Source of the DNA: Mycobacterium sp. URHB0044
GTDB lineage: Bacteria > Actinomycetota > Actinomycetes > Mycobacteriales > Mycobacteriaceae
DNA: 64,000 nt
Assembly: GCF_000620625.1 (NCBI RefSeq)
Contig: NZ_JIAW01000011.1
Span: forward strand, 1 to 64,000
Direction: 5' to 3'
Shown: piece by piece, positions 8,295 through 16,593 of the stretch
How the letters are laid out: the number at the start of each line of letters is the position of its first letter
How positions within the stretch are numbered: position 1 is the first letter of the stretch
Made by a program: the position numbers and the translations under genes
Notes under the pieces: model-generated
Database searches by the model: none
The model's input: only the letters and a program-made list of their open reading frames with translations
Told to the model about the DNA's origin: nothing

Positions 8295-9832
8295 GGCCGC
8301 CGCCATTCCCGGCCGGTCCGCCTCAGCATCTCCATCGCCGAATCGGGGCCCCAGCCTCCCGACTCGTACGGGTCGGGCTTGCCGTGCGTTGCCCAGTACT
8401 CGAGTGCGGGATCAAGGATCTCCCAAGACAATTCGACCTCCTGGTTCACGGGGAACAACGACGGCTCGCCGAGCAGGACGTCGAGGATCAATCGTTCGTA
8501 GGCCTCGGGGGAGTCCTCGGCGAACGCAGAACCGTAGGAGAAGTCCATGTTGACGTCGCGGACTTCCATCGCGTGGCCCGGCACCTTGGAGCCGAACCGG
8601 AGCGTGATCCCTTCGTCGGGCTGAACCCGGATCACCAATGCGTTCTTGCCGAGTTCGTCCGTCATCGTGGCGTCGAACGGCAGGTGGGGAGCACGCTTGA
8701 AGACCAGCGCGATCTCGGTCACCCTGCGCCCCAACCGCTTTCCGGTGCGAAGGTAGAACGGCACCCCGGCCCACCGTCGGGTGTCGACTTCGAGGGTGAT
8801 GGCGGCGAAGGTCTCGGTGGTGGAGGTCTTCGAGAAACCCTCCTCGTCGAGGAGGCCGACCACCTTCTCGCCGCCCTGCCAGCCCGCGGTGTATTGCCCG
8901 CGAGACGTGTTCTCGTCCAACGGTTCCGCGAGCCGGGTGGCCGAGAGCACCTTGATCTTCTCGGCTTGCAGTTCGGCGGGACTGAAGCTGACCGGCTCTT
9001 CCATTGCCGTCAGCGCCAACAGTTGCGTCAAGTGGTTCTGAATGACGTCGCGTGCGGCGCCGACACCGTCGTAGTACCCGCCGCGGCCGCCGAGACCGAT
9101 GTCCTCGGCCATCGTGATCTGGACGTGGTCCACGTAGTGGGCGTTCCAAATGGGATCGAACAGTTGGTTGGCGAAGCGCAGCGCCAGGATGTTCTGCACC
9201 GTCTCCTTGCCCAGGTAGTGGTCGATGCGGAAGACCGACGACTCGGGGAAGACGCTGTTGACGACCTGGTTGAGGGAGCGGGCACTTTCCAGATCGTGGC
9301 CGAAGGGCTTCTCGATGACGACGCGGCTCCACCGCTCACCCTCGGGTCGAGCCAGCCCCGACTTGGACAGCTGCTCGCACACCGTGGGGAACGCCTTCGG
9401 CGGAATCGACAGGTAGAACGCGTGATTGCCGCCGGTGCCACGCTCGGCGTCGAGCTTGGCCAGCGTGTCGGCCAACCGCACGAACGCGTCGTCGTCGTCG
9501 AACGTGCCCTGGACGAAGCGGATGCCCTCGTTCAGCCGGTCCCAGACCTCTTGGCGGAAGGGCGTGCGGGCGTGGGCCCGCACCGCCTTCAGGACGATGT
9601 CGCCGAAGTCCTCGTCGGCCCAGTCCCGCCTCGCGAAACCCACCAGCGAAAAAGTCGGCGGCATCAGGCCACGGTTGGCCAGATCGTAGATCGCGGGCAT
9701 CAGCTTCTTGGTGGCCAGATCACCCGTCACGCCGAAGATGACCACCGCGCACGGTCCCGCGATGCGCGGCAGGCGCTTGTCACGCTTGTCGCGCAGCGGG
9801 TTCACCCAGCCGGCAGACCCAGCGCTGCTCAT
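8291..9832 (-). CDS. zwf: glucose-6-phosphate 1-dehydrogenase
   Basis: 513 aa, the usual length of mycobacterial Zwf2. It oxidises glucose-6-phosphate with NADP+, the entry step of the oxidative pentose-phosphate pathway and a main NADPH source. The coenzyme fold begins with VVIFGVTGDLATKKLMPAIY near residue 30. The substrate site RIDHYLGKE is near residue 200, and VQITMAEDIGLGGRGGYYD and FYLRTGKRL follow. The frame extends upstream inside tal; the ATG at 9832 overlaps the tal stop (ATGA) and gives the expected N-terminus. Downstream, OpcA should help assemble this enzyme. Confidence 0.97.
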   Translation of the reverse strand: MSSAGSAGWVNPLRDKRDKRLPRIAGPCAVVIFGVTGDLATKKLMPAIYDLANRGLMPPTFSLVGFARRDWADEDFGDIVLKAVRAHARTPFRQEVWDRLNEGIRFVQGTFDDDDAFVRLADTLAKLDAERGTGGNHAFYLSIPPKAFPTVCEQLSKSGLARPEGERWSRVVIEKPFGHDLESARSLNQVVNSVFPESSVFRIDHYLGKETVQNILALRFANQLFDPIWNAHYVDHVQITMAEDIGLGGRGGYYDGVGAARDVIQNHLTQLLALTAMEEPVSFSPAELQAEKIKVLSATRLAEPLDENTSRGQYTAGWQGGEKVVGLLDEEGFSKTSTTETFAAITLEVDTRRWAGVPFYLRTGKRLGRRVTEIALVFKRAPHLPFDATMTDELGKNALVIRVQPDEGITLRFGSKVPGHAMEVRDVNMDFSYGSAFAEDSPEAYERLILDVLLGEPSLFPVNQEVELSWEILDPALEYWATHGKPDPYESGGWGPDSAMEMLRRTGREWRRP

Positions 9833-10947
9833 TTGGCGGCGGCAGCCAACTGGCCGGCAGTGGCCTCGAGTAGTTCCTGCCACGACTTCTCGAACTTGTC
9901 GACGCCCTCGTTCTCCAGCACCAGGAAGACGTCGGTGAGGTCGATGCCGATGGCCTCGAGCTTGTCGAACACCTCCTGCGCCGCCACGGACGTGCCCGAC
10001 ACCGTGTCGCCGGTGACGACACCGTGATCGGCGACCGCCTCGAGCGTCTTCTCCGGCATCGTGTTCACCGTGTTGGGCGCCACCAGTTCGGTGACGTACA
10101 ACGTGTCGGAGTAGTCGGGGTTCTTCACGCCCGTCGACGCCCAGAGCGGGCGCTGCACCCGCGCCCCGTCGGCCTTGAGCGCTTCGAAGCGCGGGCCACC
10201 CACGAACACGTCCTCGTACGCCTTGTACGCCAGCCGCGCGTTCGCCACGCCCGCCTGGCCGCGCAGCGCCAGCGCCTCGTCGGTGCCGATCTTGTCCAGC
10301 CGGGCGTCGATCTCGGTGTCCACGCGGGAGACGAAGAACGATGCGACGGAGTGGATCTTGCTCAGGTCGTGGCCGGCTTCCTTCGCCTTCTCCAGACCGC
10401 TGAGGTACGCGTCCATCACGGCCTCGTGCCGCTCGACGGAGAAGATCAACGTGACGTTGACCGAGATGCCCTCCGCGATGACCGCGGTGATGGCAGGCAG
10501 GCCCGCCTCGGTGGCCGGGATCTTGATCAGGACGTTGGGCCGATCGACGATCTTCCACAGCTCGATGGCCTGCAGGATGGTCTTGTCGGTGTCGTGCGCG
10601 AGCCGCGGGTCCACCTCGATGGACACCCGGCCGTCGATGCCACCGGAGGACTCGTAGGCCTTGGCCAGCACGTCACAGGCGTTGCGGACGTCGTCGGTGG
10701 TGACGGTGCGGATGGTCGCGTCGACGTCGGCGCCACGCTCGGCGAGCTCGGTGACCTGCGCGTCGTAGGCATGCCCCTTCGACAGCGCCGCCTGGAAGAT
10801 CGACGGGTTCGTGGTGACACCGACGACACTGCGGGTGTCGATCAGGTTCTGCAGGTTGCCGGTCTGCAACCGGTCACGCGAGAGGTCGTCGAGCCATACG
10901 GATACGCCCGCGGCACTCAGCGCCGCGAGATTCGGGTTCTGAGTCAT
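9829..10947 (-). CDS. tal: transaldolase
   Basis: 372 aa, class of the longer actinobacterial transaldolases. It moves a dihydroxyacetone unit between sugar phosphates in the non-oxidative pentose-phosphate pathway. The Schiff-base lysine is K142 in RPNVLIKIPATEAG. GVTTNPSIF near residue 43 and LWASTGVKNPDYSDTLYV are the other signature segments. ATG start with a GGAGCAC-type ribosome site. It lies 34 bp downstream of tkt and its stop overlaps the zwf start by 4 nt, so the operon order is tkt-tal-zwf-opcA-pgl. Confidence 0.97.
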   Translation of the reverse strand: MTQNPNLAALSAAGVSVWLDDLSRDRLQTGNLQNLIDTRSVVGVTTNPSIFQAALSKGHAYDAQVTELAERGADVDATIRTVTTDDVRNACDVLAKAYESSGGIDGRVSIEVDPRLAHDTDKTILQAIELWKIVDRPNVLIKIPATEAGLPAITAVIAEGISVNVTLIFSVERHEAVMDAYLSGLEKAKEAGHDLSKIHSVASFFVSRVDTEIDARLDKIGTDEALALRGQAGVANARLAYKAYEDVFVGGPRFEALKADGARVQRPLWASTGVKNPDYSDTLYVTELVAPNTVNTMPEKTLEAVADHGVVTGDTVSGTSVAAQEVFDKLEAIGIDLTDVFLVLENEGVDKFEKSWQELLEATAGQLAAAAK

Positions 10948-10981
10948 TGGTGCTCCTTAGTCGGTTGTCAGTTGATCCGTC

Positions 10982-13075
10982 TTAGTTCTCTAGAGATCGT
11001 TCCGCCGCGGCCACCACTGCCTCTGGGGTGAAGCCGAACTCGCGGAACAACGTCTTGTCGTCGGCCGATTCGCCGTAGTGCTCGATCGAGACGATCTCGC
11101 CGGTGTCGCCGACCAGCTTGTGCCAGCTCTGCGCGACGGCCGCCTCCACGGCCACGCGCGCCGACACGGTGGGAGGTAGTACCTGGTCGCGGTACTCCTT
11201 CGGTTGGCTCTCGAACCATTCCACACAGGGCATCGACACGACGTAGGCGACGATGTCCTTCTCCGCCAACTGCTTTCGAGCCTCCACGGCCAACTGCAGC
11301 TCCGAGCCGGTGGCGATGATGATGACGTCCGCGTCGTCGGCGGGGTTGCCGCCGCCCAACACGTAACCACCCTTTGCGACGCCGTCGGCGCTGGTGCCCT
11401 CCAGCACTGGGATGCCCTGCCGGGTGAGGATGAAACCGACCGGGCCGCTGCCCGCGCCCCGCGCCACGATGGTGCGCCACGCGTAGGCGGTCTCGTTCGG
11501 ATCGCCGGGACGCACCACGGACAGGTTGGGGATGGCCCGTAGCGCCGCGAGATGCTCGATCGGCTGGTGGGTGGGGCCGTCCTCACCCAGTCCGATCGAG
11601 TCGTGCGTCCAGATGTAGATGGTGTCGATGTCCATCAGCGACGCCAGCCGCACCGCGGGGCGCATGTAATCGGAGAACTGCAGGAAGGTGCCACCGAAGG
11701 CCCGGGTGGGCCCGTGCAGCACGATGCCGGACAGGATCGAACCCATCGCGTGCTCGCGGATGCCGAAGTGCAGCACCCGGCCGTACCAGTCCGCGGTGAA
11801 GTCCGACGTCGAAATCGACGGCGGACCGAACGACTTCACGCCCTTGATGGTCGTGTTGTTGCTGCCCGCCAAATCGGCTGAGCCGCCCCACAATTCGGGC
11901 AGCTTCGGCGCGACGTCGTTGAGCACCTGGCCGAACGCAGCCCTGGTGGCCAGCGGCTTGGACCCTGGCTCCCAGTACGTGATGTCGGCGTCCCAGCCGT
12001 CGGGCAGTTCCTGGGCAAGCAGCCGGTCCAGCAGTTGCTTGCGTTCGGGTTCGCGCTCAGCCCATGCGTCAAACGCCGGTTGCCATTTCTCGTGGGCTTC
12101 CCTGCCGCGGTCCACCAGCTTGCGGGTGTGCTCGATGACCTCCGGACGTACCTCGAACGTCTTGTCGGGATCGAAGCCGAGCACGCGCTTGGTGGCGGCC
12201 ACCTCTTCGTCGCCGAGCGCGGAGCCGTGCACCCCGCCGGTGTTCATCTTGGTGGGGGCGGGATAACCGATGATGGTGCGCACGGAGATGAACGACGGCT
12301 TGTCGGTGACGGCGCGCGCGGCCTCGATGGCTTGTTCTATTCCAGTGACGTTCTCGCCGCCCTCGACTTCCTGCACGTGCCAGCCGTACGCGCGGTAGCG
12401 GGCCGGAACGTCCTCGGACAGCGCGATGTTCGTGTCGTGCTCGATCGAGATCTGATTCTGGTCGTAGAACACGATGAGGTTGCCGAGCTGCTGCGTGCCG
12501 GCCAGCGACGACGCCTCGCTGGTCACGCCTTCCTCCATGTCGCCGTCGGAGGCGATCACGTAGATGAAGTGGTCGAACGGGCTGGTGCCCGGTGCTGCGT
12601 CGGGATCGAACAGGCCGCGCTCGTAGCGGGACGCCATCGCCATGCCGACCGCCGATGCCAGGCCCTGGCCCAGCGGGCCGGTGGTGATCTCCACGCCCTT
12701 GGTGTGGCGGAACTCCGGGTGCCCCGGCGTCTTCGACTTCCAGGTGCGCAGCGACTCGATGTCTTCGAGCTCCAGGCCGAAACCACCCAGGTACAGCTGG
12801 ATGTAGAGGGTCAGGCTGCTGTGCCCGCAGGACAACACGAAGCGGTCGCGTCCCAACCAGTGCACGTCGCTGGGGTCGTGCGTCATCGCGCGCTGGAACA
12901 ACGTGTACGCCAGCGGGGCCAGGCTCATCGCCGTGCCGGGATGGCCGTTGCCGACCTTCTGCACGGCGTCAGCCGCCAGAACGCGCACGGTGTCGACGGC
13001 GACCGAGTCGAGCTCGGTCCAGTCGTCCGGGTGGTTCGGACGGGTGAGTGCGGAGATCTCTTCCACGGTGGTCAC
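10982..13075 (-). CDS. tkt: transketolase
   Basis: 697 aa, full length. Thiamine-diphosphate enzyme that transfers two-carbon units in the non-oxidative pentose-phosphate pathway. Motifs include GNGHPGTAMSLAPLAY near residue 42, the THDPSDVHWLGRDRFVLSCGH block, the ThDP/Mg site SDGDMEEGVTSEASSLAG near 165, and in the pyrimidine domain GIREHAMGSILSG and THDSIGLGEDGPTHQPIEHL. It is first in the pentose-phosphate operon; the promoter should lie in the 208 bp between it and ctaB. Start taken at 13075 (MTTVEEISAL); an ATG/GTG choice a few codons away cannot be excluded. Confidence 0.97.
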   Translation of the reverse strand: MTTVEEISALTRPNHPDDWTELDSVAVDTVRVLAADAVQKVGNGHPGTAMSLAPLAYTLFQRAMTHDPSDVHWLGRDRFVLSCGHSSLTLYIQLYLGGFGLELEDIESLRTWKSKTPGHPEFRHTKGVEITTGPLGQGLASAVGMAMASRYERGLFDPDAAPGTSPFDHFIYVIASDGDMEEGVTSEASSLAGTQQLGNLIVFYDQNQISIEHDTNIALSEDVPARYRAYGWHVQEVEGGENVTGIEQAIEAARAVTDKPSFISVRTIIGYPAPTKMNTGGVHGSALGDEEVAATKRVLGFDPDKTFEVRPEVIEHTRKLVDRGREAHEKWQPAFDAWAEREPERKQLLDRLLAQELPDGWDADITYWEPGSKPLATRAAFGQVLNDVAPKLPELWGGSADLAGSNNTTIKGVKSFGPPSISTSDFTADWYGRVLHFGIREHAMGSILSGIVLHGPTRAFGGTFLQFSDYMRPAVRLASLMDIDTIYIWTHDSIGLGEDGPTHQPIEHLAALRAIPNLSVVRPGDPNETAYAWRTIVARGAGSGPVGFILTRQGIPVLEGTSADGVAKGGYVLGGGNPADDADVIIIATGSELQLAVEARKQLAEKDIVAYVVSMPCVEWFESQPKEYRDQVLPPTVSARVAVEAAVAQSWHKLVGDTGEIVSIEHYGESADDKTLFREFGFTPEAVVAAAERSLEN

Positions 13076-13226
13076 GAACTCACTCCTCGGGTAGGCAAGC
13101 CGGTCATGTTCACCCTAATGCGGAACGCTTGCGGCCCGCAGGACGCATCCCACGAGTTGGCGTGCATTCAATCCCGTCGTTACGGGCGAACCGACCCTGC
13201 ATTGTTCGAACCGCCGGATCGCGGTC

Positions 13227-13243
13227 TACCATCGTCTGTAGTA
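13227..13243 (+). promoter_or_regulatory. BlaI/CopY-like dyad upstream of ctaB
   Basis: The 17-bp sequence TACCATCGTCTGTAGTA has one perfect TGTAGTA half-site and a partial TAC..A.. partner separated by 3 nt. BlaI/MecI/CopY-family operators are built from TACTACA and TGTAGTA halves. It ends 40 bp before the ctaB GTG and lies in the tkt-ctaB divergent region. A matching dyad lies before ctaA (17521-17537). The match is read by eye and binding is inferred. Confidence 0.45.
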
Positions 13244-13283
13244 GAAGCTGCGCGCTGCCGTGAACCACCGAGGAGTCAACTGC

Positions 13284-14201
13284 GTGAGCATTCGCGAGCG
13301 CGTCGCGCAGAGCCGAACCCCCACCACGTTCCTGGCTTATGTGGCGCTGACCAAACCGCGCGTGATCGAGCTGCTGCTCGTCACCGCCATTCCCGCCATG
13401 CTGTTGGCGCACCGTGGCACCGTCGACCCGCTGCTCATCCTGAACACGCTGGTCGGCGGCTTGTTGGCCGCTGCAGGCGCCAACACGCTGAACTGCGTGG
13501 CCGACGCCGACATCGACAAGGTGATGAAGCGCACTGCCCGGCGGCCGCTGGCGCGCGCGTCGGTGCCCACCCGCAACGCGCTGGTATTCGGCCTGGTGCT
13601 GTCGGTCGGCTCGTTCTTCTGGCTGTGGTGGACCACCAACCTGCTGTCGGGCCTGCTGGCCGTCGCCACGATCGCGTTCTACGTGTTCGTCTACACGCTG
13701 CTGCTGAAGCGCCGCACGTCACAGAACGTGGTGTGGGGCGGCGCGGCCGGCTGCATGCCCGTGATGATCGGCTGGTCGGCGGTGACCGGCACCATTCAGT
13801 GGCCCGCGCTGGTGATGTTCGCCGTCATCTTCTTCTGGACGCCGCCGCACACGTGGGCGCTGGCCATGCGCTACAAGGACGACTACAAGGCCGCAGGCGT
13901 ACCGATGCTGCCGACGGTGGCCACCGAGTTGCAGGTCACCAGGCAGATCCTGATCTACACCTGGCTGACCGTCGTGACGACGCTGGCGCTGGCGCTGGCG
14001 ACCGGCTGGCTGTACGCGTCGGTGGCGCTGCTGGCCGGCGCGTGGTTCCTGACGATGGCCCACCAGCTGTACTCCGGCGTCAAGCGGGGGGAACCCGTCA
14101 AGCCGCTGCGCCTGTTCCTGCAGTCGAACAACTATCTGGCCGTCGTCTTCTGCGCACTCGCCGTCGACTCTGCGCTGGCGTTGCCGACGGTCTTCGGCTA
14201 G
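13284..14201 (+). CDS. ctaB: protoheme IX farnesyltransferase (heme O synthase)
   Basis: 305 aa UbiA-family membrane enzyme that attaches a farnesyl group to heme B, giving heme O, precursor of the heme A used by cytochrome aa3 oxidase. About eight or nine hydrophobic helices can be seen. The first Asp-rich motif is NTLNCVADADIDKVMKRT and the second is YKDDYKAAGVPMLP. The frame opens at 13260, but the GTG at 13284 lies 8 nt after GAGGAG and gives MSIRERVAQS, so I prefer it. It is divergent from tkt and overlaps arfB tail to tail by 4 nt. ctaA lies about 2.3 kb away and shares an upstream dyad. Confidence 0.95.
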   Translation: MSIRERVAQSRTPTTFLAYVALTKPRVIELLLVTAIPAMLLAHRGTVDPLLILNTLVGGLLAAAGANTLNCVADADIDKVMKRTARRPLARASVPTRNALVFGLVLSVGSFFWLWWTTNLLSGLLAVATIAFYVFVYTLLLKRRTSQNVVWGGAAGCMPVMIGWSAVTGTIQWPALVMFAVIFFWTPPHTWALAMRYKDDYKAAGVPMLPTVATELQVTRQILIYTWLTVVTTLALALATGWLYASVALLAGAWFLTMAHQLYSGVKRGEPVKPLRLFLQSNNYLAVVFCALAVDSALALPTVFG

Positions 14202-14629
14202 GTCGCGTCCCAGCTTCCGCGGCGCCCCTGCTTGGTGGTGCCTCGCCGCTTCTTCTCCGCGAGCCGGCGTTCCTTCGAGCCCCTGGTGGGCTTGGTCGGC
14301 CGTCGGATGGGGGCGGGCGCGGCCGCGGCAGCGCGCAGCAGACCCGCCATGCGTTCGCGGGCCGCCGCGCGGTTCTGCAGTTGCGCGCGATGCTCACTCG
14401 CGGTGACGGTGAGCACGCCGTCGGTGAGCCGGCCGCTCAGACGGCACAGCATTCGATGGCGCAGGTGCTCCGGTATCGCCGGCGAGCGGGCCACGTCGAA
14501 CGACAACTCGACCCTGCTGTCGGCGGTGTTGACGCCCTGCCCGCCGGGGCCCGACGATCGCGAGAACCGTTCGCTCAGATCGCGCGCGGGGACCACGAGG
14601 GTGCGCGTCACGATCAGGTCCTCGGCCAC
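14198..14629 (-). CDS. arfB: ArfB-type peptidyl-tRNA hydrolase (ribosome rescue)
   Basis: 143 aa. It carries the GGQ peptide-release motif in SRSSGPGGQGVNTADSRVEL near residues 24-42. It lacks the large recognition domains of RF1/RF2 and ends in a basic tail (KERRLAEKKRRGTTKQGRRG) that in ArfB enters the empty mRNA channel of stalled ribosomes. This matches ArfB/YaeJ in length and layout. The frame is open far upstream; the GTG at 14629 (MAEDLIVTRTL) gives the family's usual start. Its TAG overlaps the ctaB TAG region by 4 nt on the opposite strand. Confidence 0.88.
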   Translation of the reverse strand: MAEDLIVTRTLVVPARDLSERFSRSSGPGGQGVNTADSRVELSFDVARSPAIPEHLRHRMLCRLSGRLTDGVLTVTASEHRAQLQNRAAARERMAGLLRAAAAAPAPIRRPTKPTRGSKERRLAEKKRRGTTKQGRRGSWDAT

Positions 14630-14661
14630 GCCGACAAGCGTAGAACGCCGTTGGGCACCCG

Positions 14662-15636
14662 TTAGGGCACCAACACCACCGAGCCGACGGTCTTGCGACC
14701 CTGCAGGTCGCGGTGCGCGTCGGCGGCATCGGCGAGTGGGTACCGATTGCTGACCGTGATGTCGAGGGTGCCCTTGGCGATCGCGTCGAGCAGTTCGCCG
14801 GCGCGCCAGCCGAACTCGTCGGCCGTGCGGGTGTGGTGCGCCAGCGTCGGCCGGGTCAGGAACACCGACCCCGCGGCGTTGAGCCGCTGCGGATCCACCG
14901 GCGGCACCGGTCCGCTGGCCGCACCGAACAGGGCGAGGGTGCCGCGCACCGCGAGGCTCGCGAGGCTGGCGTCGAACGTCGACGCGCCGACGCCGTCGTA
15001 CACCGCCGCCACCCCGTCGCCACCGGTCAGTTCCCGGATCGATGCGCCGAACTCGGCGGGGTCGTCGGGGTAGTCGAGTACCTCCACGGCGCCCGCCCGG
15101 CGGGACAGCTCGGCCTTCTCGCGCGTCGACACCGTGGTGATAACCCGCACGGCCATGCTGGTGGCCCATTGCGTGAGGATCAGGCCGACCCCGCCTGCCC
15201 CGGCGTGCAGCAGCACCGTGTCGCCCTGCTGTACCGGGTACGTGGACTTGATCAGGTAGTGGGCGGTCATGCCCTTCAGCAGCGACGACGCGGCCACCTC
15301 CGCGGGCACGCCGTCGGGCACGTACGCGACGAAATCGGCTGGTGCGACGCAGAACTCGGCATAGGCGCCGTCCGCCTGTGCCGTGACCACCCGGTCGCCG
15401 ACGCTGAGCGCGGCGACGTCGTCCCCGACCGCGGCGATGGTGCCGCACACCTCGGTGCCAACCACGAACGGCACCTCGCGCGGGTACTGACCGGAGCGGA
15501 AGTAGGTGTCGATGAAGTTGACGCCGATGGCTTCGGCCTTGATCAACACCTGGCCCGGGCCGGGGGAGGGTTGCGGCTTCTCGACATAGTTCAGGACTTC
15601 GGGACCGCCGGTTTCGGCGACTTCGATGGCGTGCAT
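14662..15636 (-). CDS. zinc-independent NADPH:quinone oxidoreductase (QOR family)
   Basis: 324 aa medium-chain dehydrogenase/reductase of the quinone oxidoreductase branch. It shows the catalytic-domain segment GVNFIDTYFRSGQYP near residue 40, the NADPH-binding HAGAGGVGLILTQWA near 145-160, and none of the Cys/His zinc ligands of alcohol dehydrogenases. It should reduce quinones with NADPH in the cytoplasm. The frame is open to 16374 only because it is antisense to the ATP-grasp gene. The ATG at 15636 gives MHAIEVAETGGPEVL; another ATG is 4 codons upstream. It is divergent from the ATP-grasp gene with 18 bp between. The M. tuberculosis counterpart is annotated qor (Rv1454c). Confidence 0.9.
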   Translation of the reverse strand: MHAIEVAETGGPEVLNYVEKPQPSPGPGQVLIKAEAIGVNFIDTYFRSGQYPREVPFVVGTEVCGTIAAVGDDVAALSVGDRVVTAQADGAYAEFCVAPADFVAYVPDGVPAEVAASSLLKGMTAHYLIKSTYPVQQGDTVLLHAGAGGVGLILTQWATSMAVRVITTVSTREKAELSRRAGAVEVLDYPDDPAEFGASIRELTGGDGVAAVYDGVGASTFDASLASLAVRGTLALFGAASGPVPPVDPQRLNAAGSVFLTRPTLAHHTRTADEFGWRAGELLDAIAKGTLDITVSNRYPLADAADAHRDLQGRKTVGSVVLVP

Positions 15637-15654
15637 GCCACCTATCATTCCAAG

Positions 15655-16593
15655 GTGAAACTCGCCAGGCCCGATGTCCGCCATCCCCGCATCGTCTTCG
15701 CAGGTTGCCGCGCCCTCGTCGAGGGGGACGGCGACGACGACGGCTTGGTCGAGGCGCTGCGGGCGCGCGGACTGCACGCCCGCTGGCTGGCTTGGGACGA
15801 TCCCGAGACGGAGCGTGCGGATCTGGTCGTCCTGCGCGCCACGTGGGACTACATCGACCGGCGCGACGAGTTCCTGGCCTGGACGCGGCGGGTGCCCAAC
15901 CTGCTGAACGCGCCGGACGTGGTGGCCTGGAACGTCGACAAGCGCTACCTGGCCGACCTCGCTGCGGCCGGGGTGCCGACGGTGCCGAGCCGCTTCTTCG
16001 GCCCCGGCGAAGCGGTGGACCCGTTTGGTGGCGAGGTCGTGGTCAAACCCGCGGTCGGTGCGGGATCCTTTGGTGCACAACGTTTCACCGATGCCGACGC
16101 GGCGCGCGCGCACGCCGCGGCGCTGCAGTCCGACGGACGCACCGTGCTGGTGCAGCCCTACGATCCGCGGATCGCCGACGGCGAGACGGCGCTGGTCTTC
16201 CTCGCCGGTCGCCAGTCGCACGCGTTCACCAAGGGTCCGATCCTGCCTGCACCGGGAAGCAAGCCAGTCTTCGACGACAGCGGAACATACGCAGAGGAGT
16301 CGTTGCGGCCCGCCGACCCCGACTTCGAGCTGTGGGACGTCGGGCATGCCGCGTTGGCCGCCGCGGCAGCGCACCTGGGCATCGCGGCGTCGGAATTCCT
16401 CTACGCCCGCGTCGACGTCATCGGCGGGCGGCAGGACCCGCGGCTGCTGGAGTTGGAACTGGTCGAGCCGTCGCTGGGCTGGCGCCAGCTCGGCGACGCC
16501 GACCGTGGCTTGCAGCAGCGCGAGTTCGCGCTCGCCGTCGAGTCAGCGCTCGACCGGCTCGGGCTCGGCCCGTTCTCGCATCGACGCCCATAG
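15655..16593 (+). CDS. ATP-grasp domain protein, substrate unknown
   Basis: 312 aa. The middle and C-terminal parts read as an ATP-grasp fold of the RimK/glutathione-synthase type: VVVKPAVGAGSFGAQRF (nucleotide-binding Lys and glycine loop, about residues 127-143), VLVQPYDPRIADGETALVFLAG (adenine-contacting strand and acidic residues) and DVIGGRQDPRLLELELVEPSLGW (metal-binding Glu residues). Such enzymes join a carboxylate to an amine or thiol with ATP. The acceptor cannot be told from the sequence. GTG start without an obvious ribosome site. The last 51 nt overlap ctaA on the opposite strand. Confidence 0.82.
   Translation: MKLARPDVRHPRIVFAGCRALVEGDGDDDGLVEALRARGLHARWLAWDDPETERADLVVLRATWDYIDRRDEFLAWTRRVPNLLNAPDVVAWNVDKRYLADLAAAGVPTVPSRFFGPGEAVDPFGGEVVVKPAVGAGSFGAQRFTDADAARAHAAALQSDGRTVLVQPYDPRIADGETALVFLAGRQSHAFTKGPILPAPGSKPVFDDSGTYAEESLRPADPDFELWDVGHAALAAAAAHLGIAASEFLYARVDVIGGRQDPRLLELELVEPSLGWRQLGDADRGLQQREFALAVESALDRLGLGPFSHRRP

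Noticed and set aside
7295..10027. 910-codon plus-strand frame across opcA and zwf
   Set aside because: Antisense shadow; the product has repetitive Arg/His/Val composition and no family motif, and the minus strand has clear OpcA and Zwf sequences.
12035..14665. 876-codon plus-strand frame across tkt, ctaB and arfB
   Set aside because: It crosses three well-supported genes on both strands in the wrong frame and shows no protein motif.
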